Positions 11,099 through 22,585 of a stretch of 64,000 nucleotides of DNA are shown here, one piece after another (position 1 is the stretch's first letter; each line of letters begins with the position of its first letter). This stretch comes from Oncomelania hupensis. Its lineage: Eukaryota; Mollusca; Gastropoda; Littorinimorpha; Pomatiopsidae. The stretch covers positions 8,770,686 to 8,834,685 of the forward strand of contig CM072522.1 in the NCBI GenBank assembly GCA_036898135.1, in the 5' to 3' direction. A program made the translations under genes and the position numbers. A model generated the notes under the pieces. That model worked only from the letters and a program-made list of their open reading frames with translations, made no database searches and was not told the origin of the DNA.

Positions 11099-11394
11099 AT
11101 CCCCAGGCACGGCGTTGTGCAGCGAGGGTTCACTAAGCCCGAAGCCGGGCTGCTTTGTTCAACTAGCGGCAGAGATTGGTGGAAAGGCAAGCCTCCGCTA
11201 CATCGTATGAGAGACTGGAGGTAAGCTTTCGCCAACCTAGTACATAGAGGTGGCGAGCGTGATGAGGAAGCGTAGTTCCCGCTTTATGCAATGCCAAACC
11301 TAGGACGTTAAACACCTACTGTTTCGTTTTCAATCGCAGTGCCCAAGTTAACCGACATTCTCGCACTCTTCAGTTATAATCGTCTACAGCGATG
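11099..11394. other. No supported gene
   Basis: This mixed-composition sequence follows the SINE. I see no motif, splice-linked frame or repeat match in the window. Confidence 0.4.
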
Positions 11395-11405
11395 GTGACG
11401 ACGAC

Positions 11406-11463
<58 letters not shown>

Positions 11464-11550
11464 ATGATGATGGTGATGATGTTGATGATGAGGAGGAGAA
11501 GGAGGGGGAAGGTGATGCGATGATGAAGAAGAAAAAGATGATGATGATGA
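11395..11550. repeat. (GAT)n-derived degenerate trinucleotide tract
   Basis: GAC/GAT/GGT/GAG triplets run for about 150 bp. Minus-strand His-rich frames are artefacts. Confidence 0.85.
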
Positions 11551-11565
11551 GGGGGTACAGGATGC

Positions 11566-11761
11566 AGTCAATATAAAAATTTCAAAAATAGGAAATTCGA
11601 TTTTCTTCCGTCTTCTAATAGCGATCTTCCTGCCTTTACACCACCTGTTTGAGTGATGTATGTGTATTTGATGTGTGTGAGGGTAAATGAGACAGGTGAG
11701 CGTGTATGTTGGTATAGATTGCCGCGCTTTGAGCCTTGGGGAAAGGCGCGTACATAGCATC
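11566..11761 (+). mobile_element. SINE family A, 3' portion
   Basis: It matches the 3' half of the 3299-3665 SINE: AATTCGATTTTCTTCCGTCTTC, GATCTTCCTGCCTTTACA, TTGAGTGATG, GAGCGTGTATGTTGG, GCCGCGCTTTGAGCC, GGCGCGTACATAGCATCC. The (ATT)n tail follows. The tRNA head is absent. Confidence 0.8.
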
Positions 11762-11763
11762 CT

Positions 11764-11816
<53 letters not shown>

Positions 11817-11817
11817 T

Positions 11818-11879
<62 letters not shown>

Positions 11880-11880
11880 A
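11762..11880. repeat. (ATT)n-(ATG)n compound microsatellite
   Basis: This is the SINE tail (ATT)n followed by a (GAT)n block of about 60 bp. Confidence 0.9.
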
Positions 11881-11987
11881 GGTCCACAACTCCAAGCAGA
11901 CACAATTGGGTAGGACAACGCAAGATAGGGAGTAAGACAACGAAAGAGGGTGTGAGATGGGTGAGGGTGGGTGGGAGGGAGAGAACG

Positions 11988-11992
<5 letters not shown>

Positions 11993-12041
<49 letters not shown>

Positions 12042-12042
12042 G
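11993..12042. repeat. (GA)n plus poly-G
   Basis: AGAGAG repeat of about 40 bp ending in a run of about 12 G. Confidence 0.9.
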
Positions 12043-12109
12043 CAAGGAAGAGGAAATGAAACAGCTTAGAGTAGAGAGTGACCACAATATGATCTCTTAA
12101 TTTGACAAC

Positions 12110-13060
12110 AATGCACATTCCCTTGAATATGCTAATATTGTTATGAATACTATCCATAACCCTTTTTGGCACGATGTTATCAAACACTACCTTAAATTAA
12201 TGGCGAAATGTAAGACTAAAGATAGCAAATTATTTTGTTCAGAATGTATATTTTATAACACACATATTCGCAGGGGAGGCCGCTGGTGTTTTTAAAGTTT
12301 ATCATTTATTAATGAAATTGGTGTCTTTTTGTCAATTGAAGAATTTCAGACACATTATCCTAATGTAAAGACATTTTTTTGGGCAATACAGAGGTACTGT
12401 TGAAGCTGTTAAAAAGTGCACGTATCAACAAAAGAAATATATTGATCTGTCAATAATCACTACAACGCAAAAGCCAAAAATCTGGAAAATAATTCACTCT
12501 GGAAATAAATATGTGTTGTCCTTGATGGTCAATTCTGAAACGACTGCAGCAGATGTAAGAAAATAGAACAATCATTTTATTGACTTGAATTGGAAAACAA
12601 ATTTGGAAAAATGTTTAAAACAAGTAATGATTGTGAATTAAAATGGTCCAAGTATAGACTGATCCACACAATCCTTCCAACCAACAGGTGTCTTTAAATT
12701 TGTAAAAGCGTAGACTCCCCAAATTGCTCTTTTTGTGATACAGAGGACAAAAATATTAGTCATTTTTTCTGGCAAAGTTACTATCTTGAAAGATGTTGGA
12801 AAGACTTGGGACTGTTGTTAACTACGAAGTGTATACATTTTGTCAACTTTAATTTTTCAGAGCAGTTGGAATTGTTTGGTGTAGAAGAAAATGTCCTTCT
12901 CCTAGCAAAATGTTTCATATATAAAGGTAAATTGGCACATGCATCCCTATGAGCCTTTATACAGTGTTTTAAGTGTAGATACAGACGTCAATCCCTAATT
13001 AATATATGGCAAATAAAGACTGAAACATGTAACAAATCATTTTCATACAGTTATTAATAA
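12110..13060 (+). pseudogene. Degenerate L1/Tx1-like LINE C-terminal region
   Basis: Scattered translated segments look like the zinc-knuckle C-terminal domain of L1/Tx1 LINEs: NPFWHDVIKHYL near 12155, KWSKYRLIHTILPTNRC near 12640, then a Cys-x2-Cys block (CSFCDTED) near 12730, SHFFWQS near 12760, and LLLAKCFIYKGKLAHASL near 12900. Several stops and frame changes interrupt it, so it is an old fossil. A (GT)n tract lies about 600 bp downstream. Confidence 0.6.
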
Positions 13061-13655
13061 CGTCACTTGTATTTTTTTCCCCTATCGTATCATACAGTAG
13101 TTATCGTTATCAATGTTTTTATGGGATCACGTAATAATTAGTGTCATTTATATATGTATTATTTATGCTTCAAAAAAAAAAAAATTATAGTTTAATTCTT
13201 TTTGTAACCTACACTATATTATGTTTACAAGAACGTTCTCCAGTTTGGTGTGGACGTAGTTTGAATTTCTATTTTGAATTTGTTGTATTGAGAAAATACC
13301 ATTGGTAGAGAGTTTGGTGAAGGAATGACCTCCCTTCCCCTCTGTTCCTTGGTATGCATATGAGCCCAAGGCCGTGAAATGCATTAAAATCTGAAATCTA
13401 AGGGTAGATATAAGCTGGAAAACTATTTAAGTGTTCGACGTAATAAGGCTAACCAGTGTGCGATGGATTGGACACCATACCATAAACAGTAAAGTTGGTC
13501 GTTTTTGTCTTTTTCAGTTTGGTCTTGTCATATGTAACTTAGCGGTTAGAATGTATTAATCGACCCATATATTTGTACGCTCTGCGATATGATTATGAAC
13601 CCATCTTCCTCTATCGTACATTCTTGTTATGTAATGTCATTTTTGTTTGTAATAT
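13061..13655. other. A+T-rich, no supported gene
   Basis: The region contains an A-run near 13172 and no recognisable motif. It may include the untranslated 3' end of the LINE fossil. Confidence 0.4.
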
Positions 13656-13727
<72 letters not shown>

Positions 13728-13728
13728 G
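13656..13728. repeat. (GT)n microsatellite
   Basis: An almost pure GT run of about 70 bp on the left side of dispersed repeat R2. Confidence 0.95.
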
Positions 13729-13754
13729 AACTTGTAAAACAGCACGAATGGGAA

Positions 13755-14122
13755 ACAGAATTTGTCTTTCTTAGTGACAAATGAGGTAATTTTCTTGTCG
13801 CTCGTTCCCCATTTGTTTCTAAGTGCGCCGGAGTGCTCTTTTAGTGCATGGGAGTGCAGTTGTAGTGCATGAGAGTGTTTTAAGTACAGAAGAGTGCACT
13901 ATCCGGGACGGAGAAAATACAGTGAATTTTCGGAAAAAGTGTGAAGAAAATTCGACCTATTTCGTCGCCTATAGGAGGCGAACTAGGTCAACTTTGTAGA
14001 CGGAAAGAGCCAATTTTGTATTAGATTCTTACATTTCTAGAAGAAATTTGCGTTCTTTCCGTCAAAAATGTGCTTTCCGATTCCTACATTCTAAAATTAC
14101 CCCATTTGTGATCTGAACACGA

Positions 14123-14124
<2 letters not shown>
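13755..14124 (+). repeat. Dispersed repeat R2 (unclassified), bounded by (GT)n tracts
   Basis: It matches 60228-60597 in inverted orientation over about 340 bp. Landmarks are a ladder of roughly 21-bp units with AGTGCATGGGAGTG text (13820-13905), GGGACGGAGAAAATACAGT, GAAAGAGCCAATTTTGTATTAG and ATTCTTACATTTCTAGAAG. It is non-coding, and no terminal inverted repeat or tRNA head was found. Both copies have GT/CA microsatellites on both sides. Confidence 0.75.

Positions 14125-14169
<45 letters not shown>
14125..14169. repeat. (GT)n microsatellite
   Basis: A pure GT run on the right flank of R2. Confidence 0.95.
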
Positions 14170-14172
<3 letters not shown>

Positions 14173-14494
14173 AACAGAGAAAAAACAAACAAAATACAAA
14201 AAAGCACATTCCCAGATAAATTCATTATCACGAAAAGTTCTTGGATCCAAGGACCTTAAACTAAATGAAATAGAATGAAATGAAATGAATCCAAAATAAA
14301 ATAAAATAAAATAAAATAAAATAAAGGTACTGTGTGTGATTTTATCAGGAGCTATTTTAACAAGTCGATTTCAGTGCGAGAATGGAATCTCCCCATCCAA
14401 ACAGATAATAGAACGAAAGCCTTCTGCATGCCAGCGGTGCATTATACTGAAACCTAACTGATCTGTTGTCCCACCACCACCTCTCACTTCCATA

Positions 14495-14825
14495 CCACGC
14501 TTCGTTCACTCCCTCCACCCACACTCCCCGTATGCAGAGTATAAACCGAGGTCTAGTCTGTGCACGCACCCATTCATTCGCACGAACCTGAAAGATCCTG
14601 ACGCTCATGCCCTAGACGGGCGATTGGCAGCAACATAAAATACTAGCCGACACTAGGTCTCTTTCCCCCTCCTACGCGGTGGCACATAATTGTGCTTAGT
14701 CGTCTGGGCGTCAGGCAAGGCGCCCAAAGGTTGCAAGTGGGCGCCCCTGACGAGTTTGAGTTAGATCCTGTATCGACGATCGCCTTGAGCAGTTCTTGAG
14801 CTGGAAAAGCGCTATATAAGAACGA
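14495..14825 (+). mobile_element. SINE family C body and 3' end
   Basis: It carries the same landmarks as the 7695-7985 copy, ending GCCTTGAGCAGTTCTTGAG, CTGGAAAAGCGCTATATAAG. The head is absent, so it is another 5'-truncated copy. Confidence 0.8.
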
Positions 14826-15210
14826 TTCAATACATTAATAAATTCAACCCTCACAGCCCTGCAAACAATCCAAACCTCACTCAAACCCTTCATTAGCCGA
14901 CGGAAAGGCAGAGCCAAATTTATTTGTCAGCATCAAAGAGGGAAACAGGTGTTGGACGGCATTACGGCGTTTAATTTCGAGCCCCATCTTTAACGGGCTT
15001 GCTTGAGGCAGAAACACCCCCCCCCCTCCCCTTACCTGCTCACAGATGCACGCCGTGACTGCATCTCATCACCACGCTATGGTCGCGCACGCAAGTTTCT
15101 CTAGTCTTGGTCTATAGCTATTAAAAGCTAGGCTAGTACACCCGTAACTGTCGGACACAGCGGTCACTTTTCTCCAAAATCTGCGCATTTAGAAAGACTA
15201 GGGCCTATCG

Positions 15211-15812
15211 CAGTACATTACATGGTTATTGCTTTAGGTCCAGCGGACTCTTGCGAGCCAAATCAGGGCCAGAGAAGTGAAAGAGGACTCACCCCTGATC
15301 CGCATAAAAGATCTGCCGAAACAATCCTAGTGGTAACACTGAAGGCAATCTACCAGCCGGTCACTTTACAATAAAGACATCCCACGCAGAGGACGCTGAG
15401 GCTATACTCTAATTTATGGAACCCCCGTTTACAAAAACAAAATAGAATACAAACATCATTATACAATATCAACAAAACACATACATATAAAATGCCTACA
15501 TTGCCAAATAATAACATCATAGGAAGCCCCAGGGACCATTTGGCAGAAAGCGTCCAATATTCCCAAGCCGATCCAACAGACCTCATACACAAATGAGGAG
15601 TGTTGTCCCGGAAGAGTTTTCAAGAAAAAAAAGTAGGTAACTGGTCTAGCAAAGAAGAAGATAGTATAGTAGATTGATAGAACAGAGTAGGAATGAGAAA
15701 GAACAAAGGAGAAAGACAGCGACAGTGGGAATTTAAAGCACTAAATTTCCAGAAAGTGGGGATACTATTTATACTGAAACCACCGGCACCCCCACGGAGG
15801 GAGACATTTTAA
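15211..15812 (+). repeat. Dispersed repeat R1 (unclassified, about 590 bp)
   Basis: Landmarks are GGTCCAGCGGACTCTTGCGAG, AAAGATCTGCCGAAACAA, CACTTTACAATAAAGACATCCCACGC, GAGGCTATACTCTAATTTAT, AAAGCGTCCAATATTCCCAAG, GGAATTTAAAGCACTAAATTTCC and CCGGCACCCCCACGG. Further copies lie at 20735-21215, 31831-32500 and 41824-42435 (inverted), with a fragment near 17030-17095. There is no long frame and no clear terminal repeat. The internal AATAAA and lack of inverted ends leave its class open. Confidence 0.8.
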
Positions 15813-15839
15813 CTACAGCGAAAATGGGGGGAAGGGGGA

Positions 15840-16579
15840 GGGGGGGGGGAACTATCGGAGTAGCTCAGTAACAGAGATGTTCGCCTGGTTTAATCTGACA
15901 CACGATGGCCCATGAGGGGTTCAGTTTTTTGAACGGGTATAAAGAATAAGGAAGGAATAGGAGATGTATACTTCCAAGTTCTATATATATATATATTACA
16001 AGATGGCAAGCCGTTCAAATGTGTTTCCAGACACTCACACGCATTACCGAAAAATAAACATTTGGAAAAGACCGACCACCTTGACTGCAACTGAAGGATG
16101 GCCCATGATTTGAAGAATCTGGAGACAATATGATGGCATAAGAGGTAGGCCATTAACCTAGGCTATGTTCCCGCAAAGTTTGGTCAAAATGTGTTGAGCG
16201 GTTCTTCAAATGTGACTTTCAAAGAACTGGCTGACAGTCCGAATTTTGGCTCGTTCTGATTACACCCATCCACCCACCTCACCCACCACCCACCTCACCC
16301 ACCACCCTGGACTACTTCAAGGTATTTCCAGGTAAATCGGGAAACACAAAAGGTGTGAAAGTACAACACCTGGTGTTTAAATGTCGCCCGACGATAGATC
16401 GCAACTTTTAAAAAGGTATGGAGCAGCGTATCTATAGTATAAAGTTGAACAATGTCTGCAGCTTTTTACGTTATAATTATAGAGGTGTACAGGTGCAAAT
16501 CCCCTACCCCTTCCTTATTATACCCGTTTATAAAACTTGTACCCCAGGTGGCCGAGCTAAAAGTGGCCATTCTTTCCCT
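15840..16579. other. No supported gene; scattered SINE-like scraps
   Basis: GGAGTAGCTCAGTAACAGAGATGTTCGCC near 15858 resembles a tRNA-like A box. A CCCACC-rich mini-repeat lies at 16265-16312. Nothing coding is supported. Confidence 0.4.
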
Positions 16580-16755
16580 GTCCATCGTTAGCAGTATAGC
16601 AAGCAAATGGCATATTTAGCAGTATGATATTTGCACTAGTGGTTCAGTGCTGATTGAGGTCCATATCCACCCCCTTCATCCCTGGGATGGTTATCACCGA
16701 CTGCCGTATCGCCAATGGTGGGTGTAAGTAGACTTTAAACTTCAATCTTCAATCA
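16580..16755 (+). mobile_element. SINE family D body (head degraded)
   Basis: It matches 10970-11095: GTGGTTCAGTGCTGATTGAGG, CCCTGGGATGGTTATCACCG, ACTGCCGTATCGCC and ACTTCAATC ends. The tRNA head is not convincing here. Confidence 0.65.
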
Positions 16756-16842
16756 TTTATTCAAGACCACCACCAACCCCCACCATCACCCCTCCCCGTC
16801 CTCTCCCTCTCCCACCCGCGTTTACGTTTACGTTAAATAGAT

Positions 16843-17095
16843 TAAAGTCCCCGGACGTAGTAGCATATAGTGGACTAACACCCCCAACCCCACCCCACAA
16901 AGTGGTGGTTCACCCGTCCCCTATACGCTTAATGTGTCCGGGGACGTAAATTTTACTATAAAAAAAACCACCCCACCCCACACCACCAGCGAAAAAATCC
17001 AGTCCTTTAAAGTAACGTGCCGGTCCTGATTTGGCTCGGAAGAGTCCGCTGGACCTAAAGCAACAATTATGTAATATGTAAAGTAACGTGCACAG
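16843..17095 (-). repeat. SINE family E 3' fragments joined to an R1 scrap
   Basis: 16843-16885 carries AGTCCCCGGACGTAGTAGCATATAG, the minus-oriented 3' hairpin of SINE E. 16925-16960 carries the plus-oriented version (TACGCTTAATGTGTCCGGGG). 17030-17095 is an inverted scrap of R1 (GAGTCCGCTGGACCTAAAGC). Confidence 0.6.
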
Positions 17096-17474
17096 TATCC
17101 CGCGCAGATTTTAGCCACATGTGTACGCTGTGCTGGTTGCCCAGTACAGTACCTCCGTGTCAGTGTATGTCTTTAATTAGCAAAGCAGGAGGAGTGTTGC
17201 TAGTGATTAACAACTTTGTGCACGGACGTGAAGCAGGTGTGGCATTGAATATGGCCGTATTTAAGTGGTGGCCAACCGGATGAGAAAGACGAAATATTAT
17301 ATGATGGCAAAGGGCTCTTATTTTTAAAGCCAAATAATTGTGCTTATCGATATAATGTAGAAGAGACGTGCAGCTGCAAAGAAGACAAGAAGAACAAGAA
17401 GAAGAACAAGAAGGTGATGATGATGACGAAGAAGCAGAGGAAGTTGCAGAAGAAAAAAGGGGTATACATGTACT

Positions 17475-18350
17475 TCAAGTCAAGTCAAGTCAAGTCAAGA
17501 CACTTTATTACCCAATGAATTCAAAATACATAGGATTTTGTTTTGGTGATGCGGTAAAACATTCAGTCCCTCTACAACAACAAACAACCTTCCACTGGAC
17601 ATTAAAACATTAAAATACTCTGATAGAGAAAGTCATTTAAGGAGTAAAGCACAGGCGCACGCCCACTCGCAACCCCCCCACGCACACGCATACTCACGCA
17701 TACCCACATGGGTATCTAAATTAAAACATAATGAGATAAAATACATTAAAGAATCAGAATTGCACCACTAACACATTATCGCAAATAATAAATTGGCGTT
17801 TAAGTATAACACCTCATGCTCTGTGGATAACTGAGGACACTGGTACTGAGAGGGCAGCCTCGGGGAAGAAGCTGTGTCTAAACCGGCTAGTTCTAACTTT
17901 TAGTGCTCTGAAGCGTTTGCCTGACGGGAGGAGCTCGAACAGATGGTTGGCTTGGATGGGATGGGTCGCCAATGATGTTGCTGGCCCTTCTTGCCAAACG
18001 CGTGCTGTATAAGGTCGCGAGGGATAATAAATCGCAACCTATGATTTTTGCCGCGCGTTTCACAATTCTTTCGAGTTCAAACTTCTCGCCCGAAGTGGCG
18101 CCTCCAACCAGACTGTGATACTGAAGCACAGGATACTCTCAATCACGGCGCGATAGAAATGCGCGAGTATTGTCTGGTTAAGTCCGAGCCTCTTGAGCTG
18201 TCTCAAGAAGTGGAGGCGCTGCTGACACTTCCTGATAATGGACATGCTGTTATTGTCCCAAGACAGGTTGCTGGAAATGACCGTTCCAAGAAATTTAAAT
18301 GAGTCAACCTGTTCTACGCATTCACTGTTAATCATAAGAGGTGAGATTGT
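17475..18350 (-). pseudogene. LINE RT C-terminal region and 3' end, 5'-truncated
   Basis: On the minus strand, FKFLGTVISSNLSWDNNS (about 18300) is followed by RKCQQRLHFLRQLKRLGL and FYRAVIESILCFSITVW, the region just after the RT palm in many animal LINEs. A frameshift near 18070 leads to RIVKRAAKIIGCDL and YSTRLARRASNIIGDPSHP. The 3' end is a (CTTGA)n pentamer tail at 17475-17500. The clade was not assigned. Confidence 0.8.
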
Positions 18351-19115
18351 GCTTTAACGGCCAATCACTGCGTAGCAATCGGGTCGTTGGTCAGTGTTAT
18401 AAAGTTCTTCTTTGCGCGTGTTATAAAATAATTATCTTTACTCTCAGAAGATTCCTACAAACTTCATATTAAGTTTGTAAACAGTTTTTAATGTTCCAAT
18501 TTTCACGTATACACGCATTCATCAAAATGCCTTTCTTATACAATTACTCAAGTTGAGACAGAGATAAACTAGAAACACTGAAAACGTAAAATACACAACA
18601 GTTGGAACACAACACCAATTTACGTTTTGCTTATTTTATGGTTCTCTTCTTTCTCACTCAAGGTAGTAGAATAATAATTAAAATGGAATTAAAGAAAACT
18701 ATATTCAAGAAAACTATAAGTCTTAGAGTAATAAAATAATAAGTAGCTGAACTATAATATGAATTTATCTCTCTCTGAAGCAATCCCGTTGCGGTCTGAC
18801 AGACAATTACGTTTATCAAATTATGAAAATATTTTATGCCTTTACAAACTTAGTTTCAATATTACATTTTCAACAAATAAATCATAAAATATAATTATTC
18901 AAATTACCGTGTCTGTCATGAACAGAATCCAGAATCACCACAGTGAAAAATAGAAGTAGCCTACACCACAATATTTCCGAGTCACAAGGAATAGCATTCA
19001 CTCTTTTTTTCACAGTCTATCTTTCATTCCACCAATACACTATCCTAGCCCTATTTCATCCACCCAATCACAGACACTCTCAGATGCATACGAGAACAAC
19101 CTTTTGTTGGTTAAA
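18351..19115. other. A+T-rich, no supported gene
   Basis: Long A+T-rich sequence without splice-linked frames or repeat matches in the window. Confidence 0.45.
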
Positions 19116-19121
19116 TCAACA

Positions 19122-19215
19122 TCCCCGGACACAGTAGCGTATAGGGGACTGAATATAGCCTTTTTTGTTTGTTTGTTAAGTAGATTATAGTCCCGAGACA
19201 CCGTAGTGTATATGG
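19122..19215 (-). repeat. Two SINE family E 3'-end fragments
   Basis: CCCCGGACACAGTAGCGTATAG near 19125 and GATTATAGTCCCGAGACACC near 19183 both match the SINE E 3' hairpin in minus orientation. Confidence 0.65.
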
Positions 19216-19905
19216 GACGTGAATAGGAGGTTCGATGAATATGAAGTCACAAGTCTGGTGAGCTATGTGCTCTCGAAGAACAAAAACGCCGACTAAGCAG
19301 CTAAGGATGAAGATGTAGTAGAGTTGAGAAGAAATGTGTAGAAGCGGAACGCTCTCGGCGGTATCAAGTGAAGATAGGTCCGGGAATGTGGCGAGGAGAA
19401 GGGTACTCGGTCAAGGTGGAAGGCGACAGGAACCCGTAGGCGTAGGGGTACTCAGTGTGGAGCATCGCAGAGTGGAAGGCACCAGCTAGATGTAGGGATA
19501 ATTAAGTGTAGGCAACAGCCATGGTAAGCGGAAAGGGAAAGGCAAAAAATTGCCACCAAAACAGTCTCCAGACCAGGTCTGGAGAAAGAAGCTATGGGGA
19601 AACCAGCGCAGCGCTGGACAAGTTAAAATGTAAATGACGTGTGAGCCGCGGACGAGGGCCCCCCCAAAACAAAATAAGAATATATAAGAAAAAGGCCAAC
19701 TGGCCCTAACGTATTAAAATATAACCGGTACCGAACGACCAGTGACAAAAAAGGTTAAAAGTGGAATAAAAAACGCCAGAAAGGGCGATGGCAACGAGTA
19801 CCAATAATAAAACCAGGCGTACTAACGTCTAGAGGACTTTTTCTTGGAGGGCTTCTGCCCCCGATCACTCGAGTCCCTTGCCCGAGACTCGGAAGAAAAA
19901 GCCTT
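19216..19905. other. No supported gene
   Basis: Mixed-composition sequence rich in GGAAGG-like text. I found no motif or match elsewhere in the window. Confidence 0.4.
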
Positions 19906-20112
19906 TTTTTTGTTGTTGTTGTTGTTTGTAGATTATAGTCACACGACACGTTCGCATATAGGTGACTACTGGACCGATTTATACTGACACCAGCGGGCCA
20001 GTTGTTGGTAAAGGGGAAAATAATATGATCACACGTTGACCAATCCGGGATTCGAACCAGCGACCTTTCGGTTACTAGCAAGACGCTCTTACCAACTGAG
20101 CTACCCGGCCCG
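19906..20112 (-). mobile_element. Full-length tRNA-derived SINE (family E)
   Basis: The minus strand starts with a tRNA-like head: GGGTAGCTCAGTTGGTAAG (A box, near 20105) and GGTTCGAATCCCGG (B box, near 20058). The D, anticodon and T regions look tRNA-like but the 3' acceptor strand does not pair with the 5' side, so it is a SINE head rather than a tRNA gene. The body ends with an imperfect hairpin, AGTCACCTATATGCG...GTGTGACTATAATCT, and a (CAA)n/A tail at 19908-19925. Many 3' fragments of this family lie in the window. Confidence 0.8.
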
Positions 20113-20124
20113 AGCCTTTTTTTT

Positions 20125-20166
20125 TTTTTTTTTTAAATCAGTTTATAGTCCCCTCTCTTCCCGATA
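20125..20166 (-). repeat. Retroposon 3'-end fragment with poly-A
   Basis: Poly-T followed by AAATCAGTTTATAGTCCCCT is the complement of a poly-A-tailed GGGGACTATAAACTGATTT end. The same end lies at 28141-28180 in the other orientation. Confidence 0.55.
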
Positions 20167-20734
20167 AGGATTTTCAGAGAGGAGACTCACATACCTTTTT
20201 TTTTCTCCAAACAGTCTTTATATAGGCGAGTCTCATCACCAAAATATTAATGAACTAGAAAATATAGTACCCACGCAAAGCGAATACATACGCCACGTGC
20301 CTATGTCAATAGCCGTCGCTCGTGTCCTAACTCTAAAAACACGTGATGTATACACAAATGTAAATATTTACCAAGTCATTTCGTGACAGTCAGTCGGTCT
20401 GTCGAAAAGTTGGTCGGTATTTCACATTTTTGTTTAAAAAAAAAAAAAAACTGTTTTTGCATTATCTCCAACCCAGACTTTCATCTTCGAGGTCAAGATC
20501 GTAATGGTTCACCATTTTCTAAATACGGTTGGCGTTGTATTTTGAAACTGGCTAAACAGATCTGAATAAATGTTTGGCTAGTCGGTTGTACAAAAAAACA
20601 ACCATCGTTCAGTGCTTCCGATGTTCGTTTTGTGTGTACTTCCTTTTTTTAAAGGATAAAGCCGAGAGACAGAACAGCTTCACGAAAATCTTTTAAAATG
20701 TGGATTTTCAACGTGGTTAAGTTAGTTAGTTAAT

Positions 20735-21215
20735 TAGTTGGTCATTGTTTATAGGGTCCAGAGGACCGCAAAGAGCCGAATCAGGACCACAACTTGGTCG
20801 AAAGAGGACTCACCCCCGATTCGTATAAAAGTTCTGCTGAAACAAACCTAATGGTAACACGGAAAGCACTCCGCCAGCCAGTCACTTTACAATAAAGGCA
20901 TCCCATGCAGGGGACGCTGAAGCTTTACTCTAATTTATCGAACTCCCGTTTAAATAAAAAACCATAGAATATAAATATCATTATAAAATATTAACAAAAC
21001 ACATACATATTCAATGCCTACATTGCTAAAAAATAATACCTTAGAAAGCCATAGTGACCATTTGGCAGAAAGCGTCCAATATCCCCAAGCTGACTCAACA
21101 GACCCCATACACAAATCAGGAGTTTGGGGAGAGTTTTCAAGAACAAAGGCAGATGACTGGTCTAGCGAAGAAGATAGTAGATTGATAGAACAGAGTAGGA
21201 ACGAGAAAGAACAAA
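20735..21215 (+). repeat. Dispersed repeat R1, 3'-shortened copy
   Basis: It matches 15211-15812 from GGGTCCAGAGGACCGC to GATTGATAGAACAGAGTAGG and then diverges into unrelated sequence at about 21215. Confidence 0.8.
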
Positions 21216-22012
21216 TCAACGTTGTATGCGAGTACCTAGAAATACATTTGAATGTCTTGCCATCTTGTTAGCTCTGTATGTGAGTGTCTGGAAGTACCTT
21301 TGAACAGCTTGACATCTTGTCTTTCAAGTTGTGTTTGTGTGAGTCTTTGTACTGGGTTTCTTCAGCACGTCCTATAAGATACAAAATTCAGCACATTCCT
21401 TTTATTTTTTTTCTTCTGAAATTGTGAGTTTTGTGTCTTTATACGGGTTTTGTCGAGCACGTTGATATTAATTCTTTTGGACTGATCACATATTGCTATG
21501 GGGGGTGGAAGGGGTGATGGGGGGGGGGGTGATTCAGCGACAGATTGCTCGCTTTCAACCACTGCTTCTTTCTCGTAGACAAGTGCTTTCAAGATCTCAC
21601 AAATCGAAGAGGATTGTTGTAGAATTGAAAACAAGAATCTCTGGAATTGTTCATCCAAATACGGCGTGCTGCAGAGGAGGAACAAGATGAATGGGGAAGT
21701 TGGGGTGGAGATGAAAGAAAAAGATGGAGAGGAGAGGAAAAAAAGAGGAATAAGATGGGGACGAGCAGAAGAAGATGGATGGCCCAAAATAAAACTTTAA
21801 GTCTCCCAGCCATGGTTCTTTCAGAGACACTTAAAACGATACATAATAAAATGCTAAAGCCCTGGTCAAGCCTCAGTCAGACCTACCGATTCTCATAAGA
21901 TTTACCTGGTGTAACATCGTTAAAGTTCCGGGTGTCTTACTTTAGCTGGGCGCCTTTGCGCATGCGCCAGGTCAAGTCGGGACGGCTTTTTCACGATGTT
22001 CTTAGGCGTCGT
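21216..22012. other. No supported gene; purine-rich stretch
   Basis: The stretch 21660-21780 is rich in GAA/AGA and gives long but biased frames on both strands. It has no exon-like motifs. Confidence 0.4.
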
Positions 22013-22050
22013 AACCCAAACCCTAACTCTAACCCTAACCCTAATCCTTA
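22013..22050. repeat. Interstitial telomeric repeat (CCCTAA)n
   Basis: About six CCCTAA-type hexamers (ACCCAAACCCTAACTCTAAC, then CCTAACCCTAATCC) with a few changes. TTTGCGCATGCG motifs flank it at 21953 and 22070. TTAGGG is the usual animal telomere unit. Confidence 0.75.
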
Positions 22051-22552
22051 CTAAGACTACAATAGCACTTTGCGCATGCGTCGAATTTTGTAATGCGTCG
22101 ACCAATCAGAATGCTCCCAGTCGCTCCCAGCCAAAATAAGATACTAGGAACTTTGACGATGTCACACCGGTCCCACGCAGCCATAAGTTGTACAACAAGC
22201 TTACGATAAAATCTCATGCCAATCCATCGTATATTCAAAGGATAGAACATGTTCTAAATCCTGAGATGAAATCATAAGTCCAGACCTATTAGAACGTGCT
22301 GTGGCGTCCTTGACATTGCGACTGAAGAAAATGGCCGACACCACAACACAAGGGTTGTCATCGGATCAAAGAGCAGAATAAGCCCCGAGTGTCTTCCTCC
22401 TCCCGATCCATGACCGTACCCTCCCTCGAAAAAGTTTCCTCATCATCTGCTACTAAAACTGCTAAATATCTCACTCTCCGAACTGCTCGAAATCGGACTG
22501 TTGGCCATAGCTTTTACAACATGTACCCTAGGTAACCACAAGGGAGATTGAG

Positions 22553-22585
22553 TGTAGATTATTGTCCCCGGAAACAGAGCGTATA
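22553..22585 (-). repeat. SINE family E 3' fragment
   Basis: GATTATTGTCCCCGGAAACAG with GCGTATAG matches the SINE E 3' hairpin. Confidence 0.5.

Noticed and set aside
20040..20112. Functional tRNA gene
   Set aside because: The A and B boxes are good but the acceptor stem does not pair, and a SINE body and tail follow.
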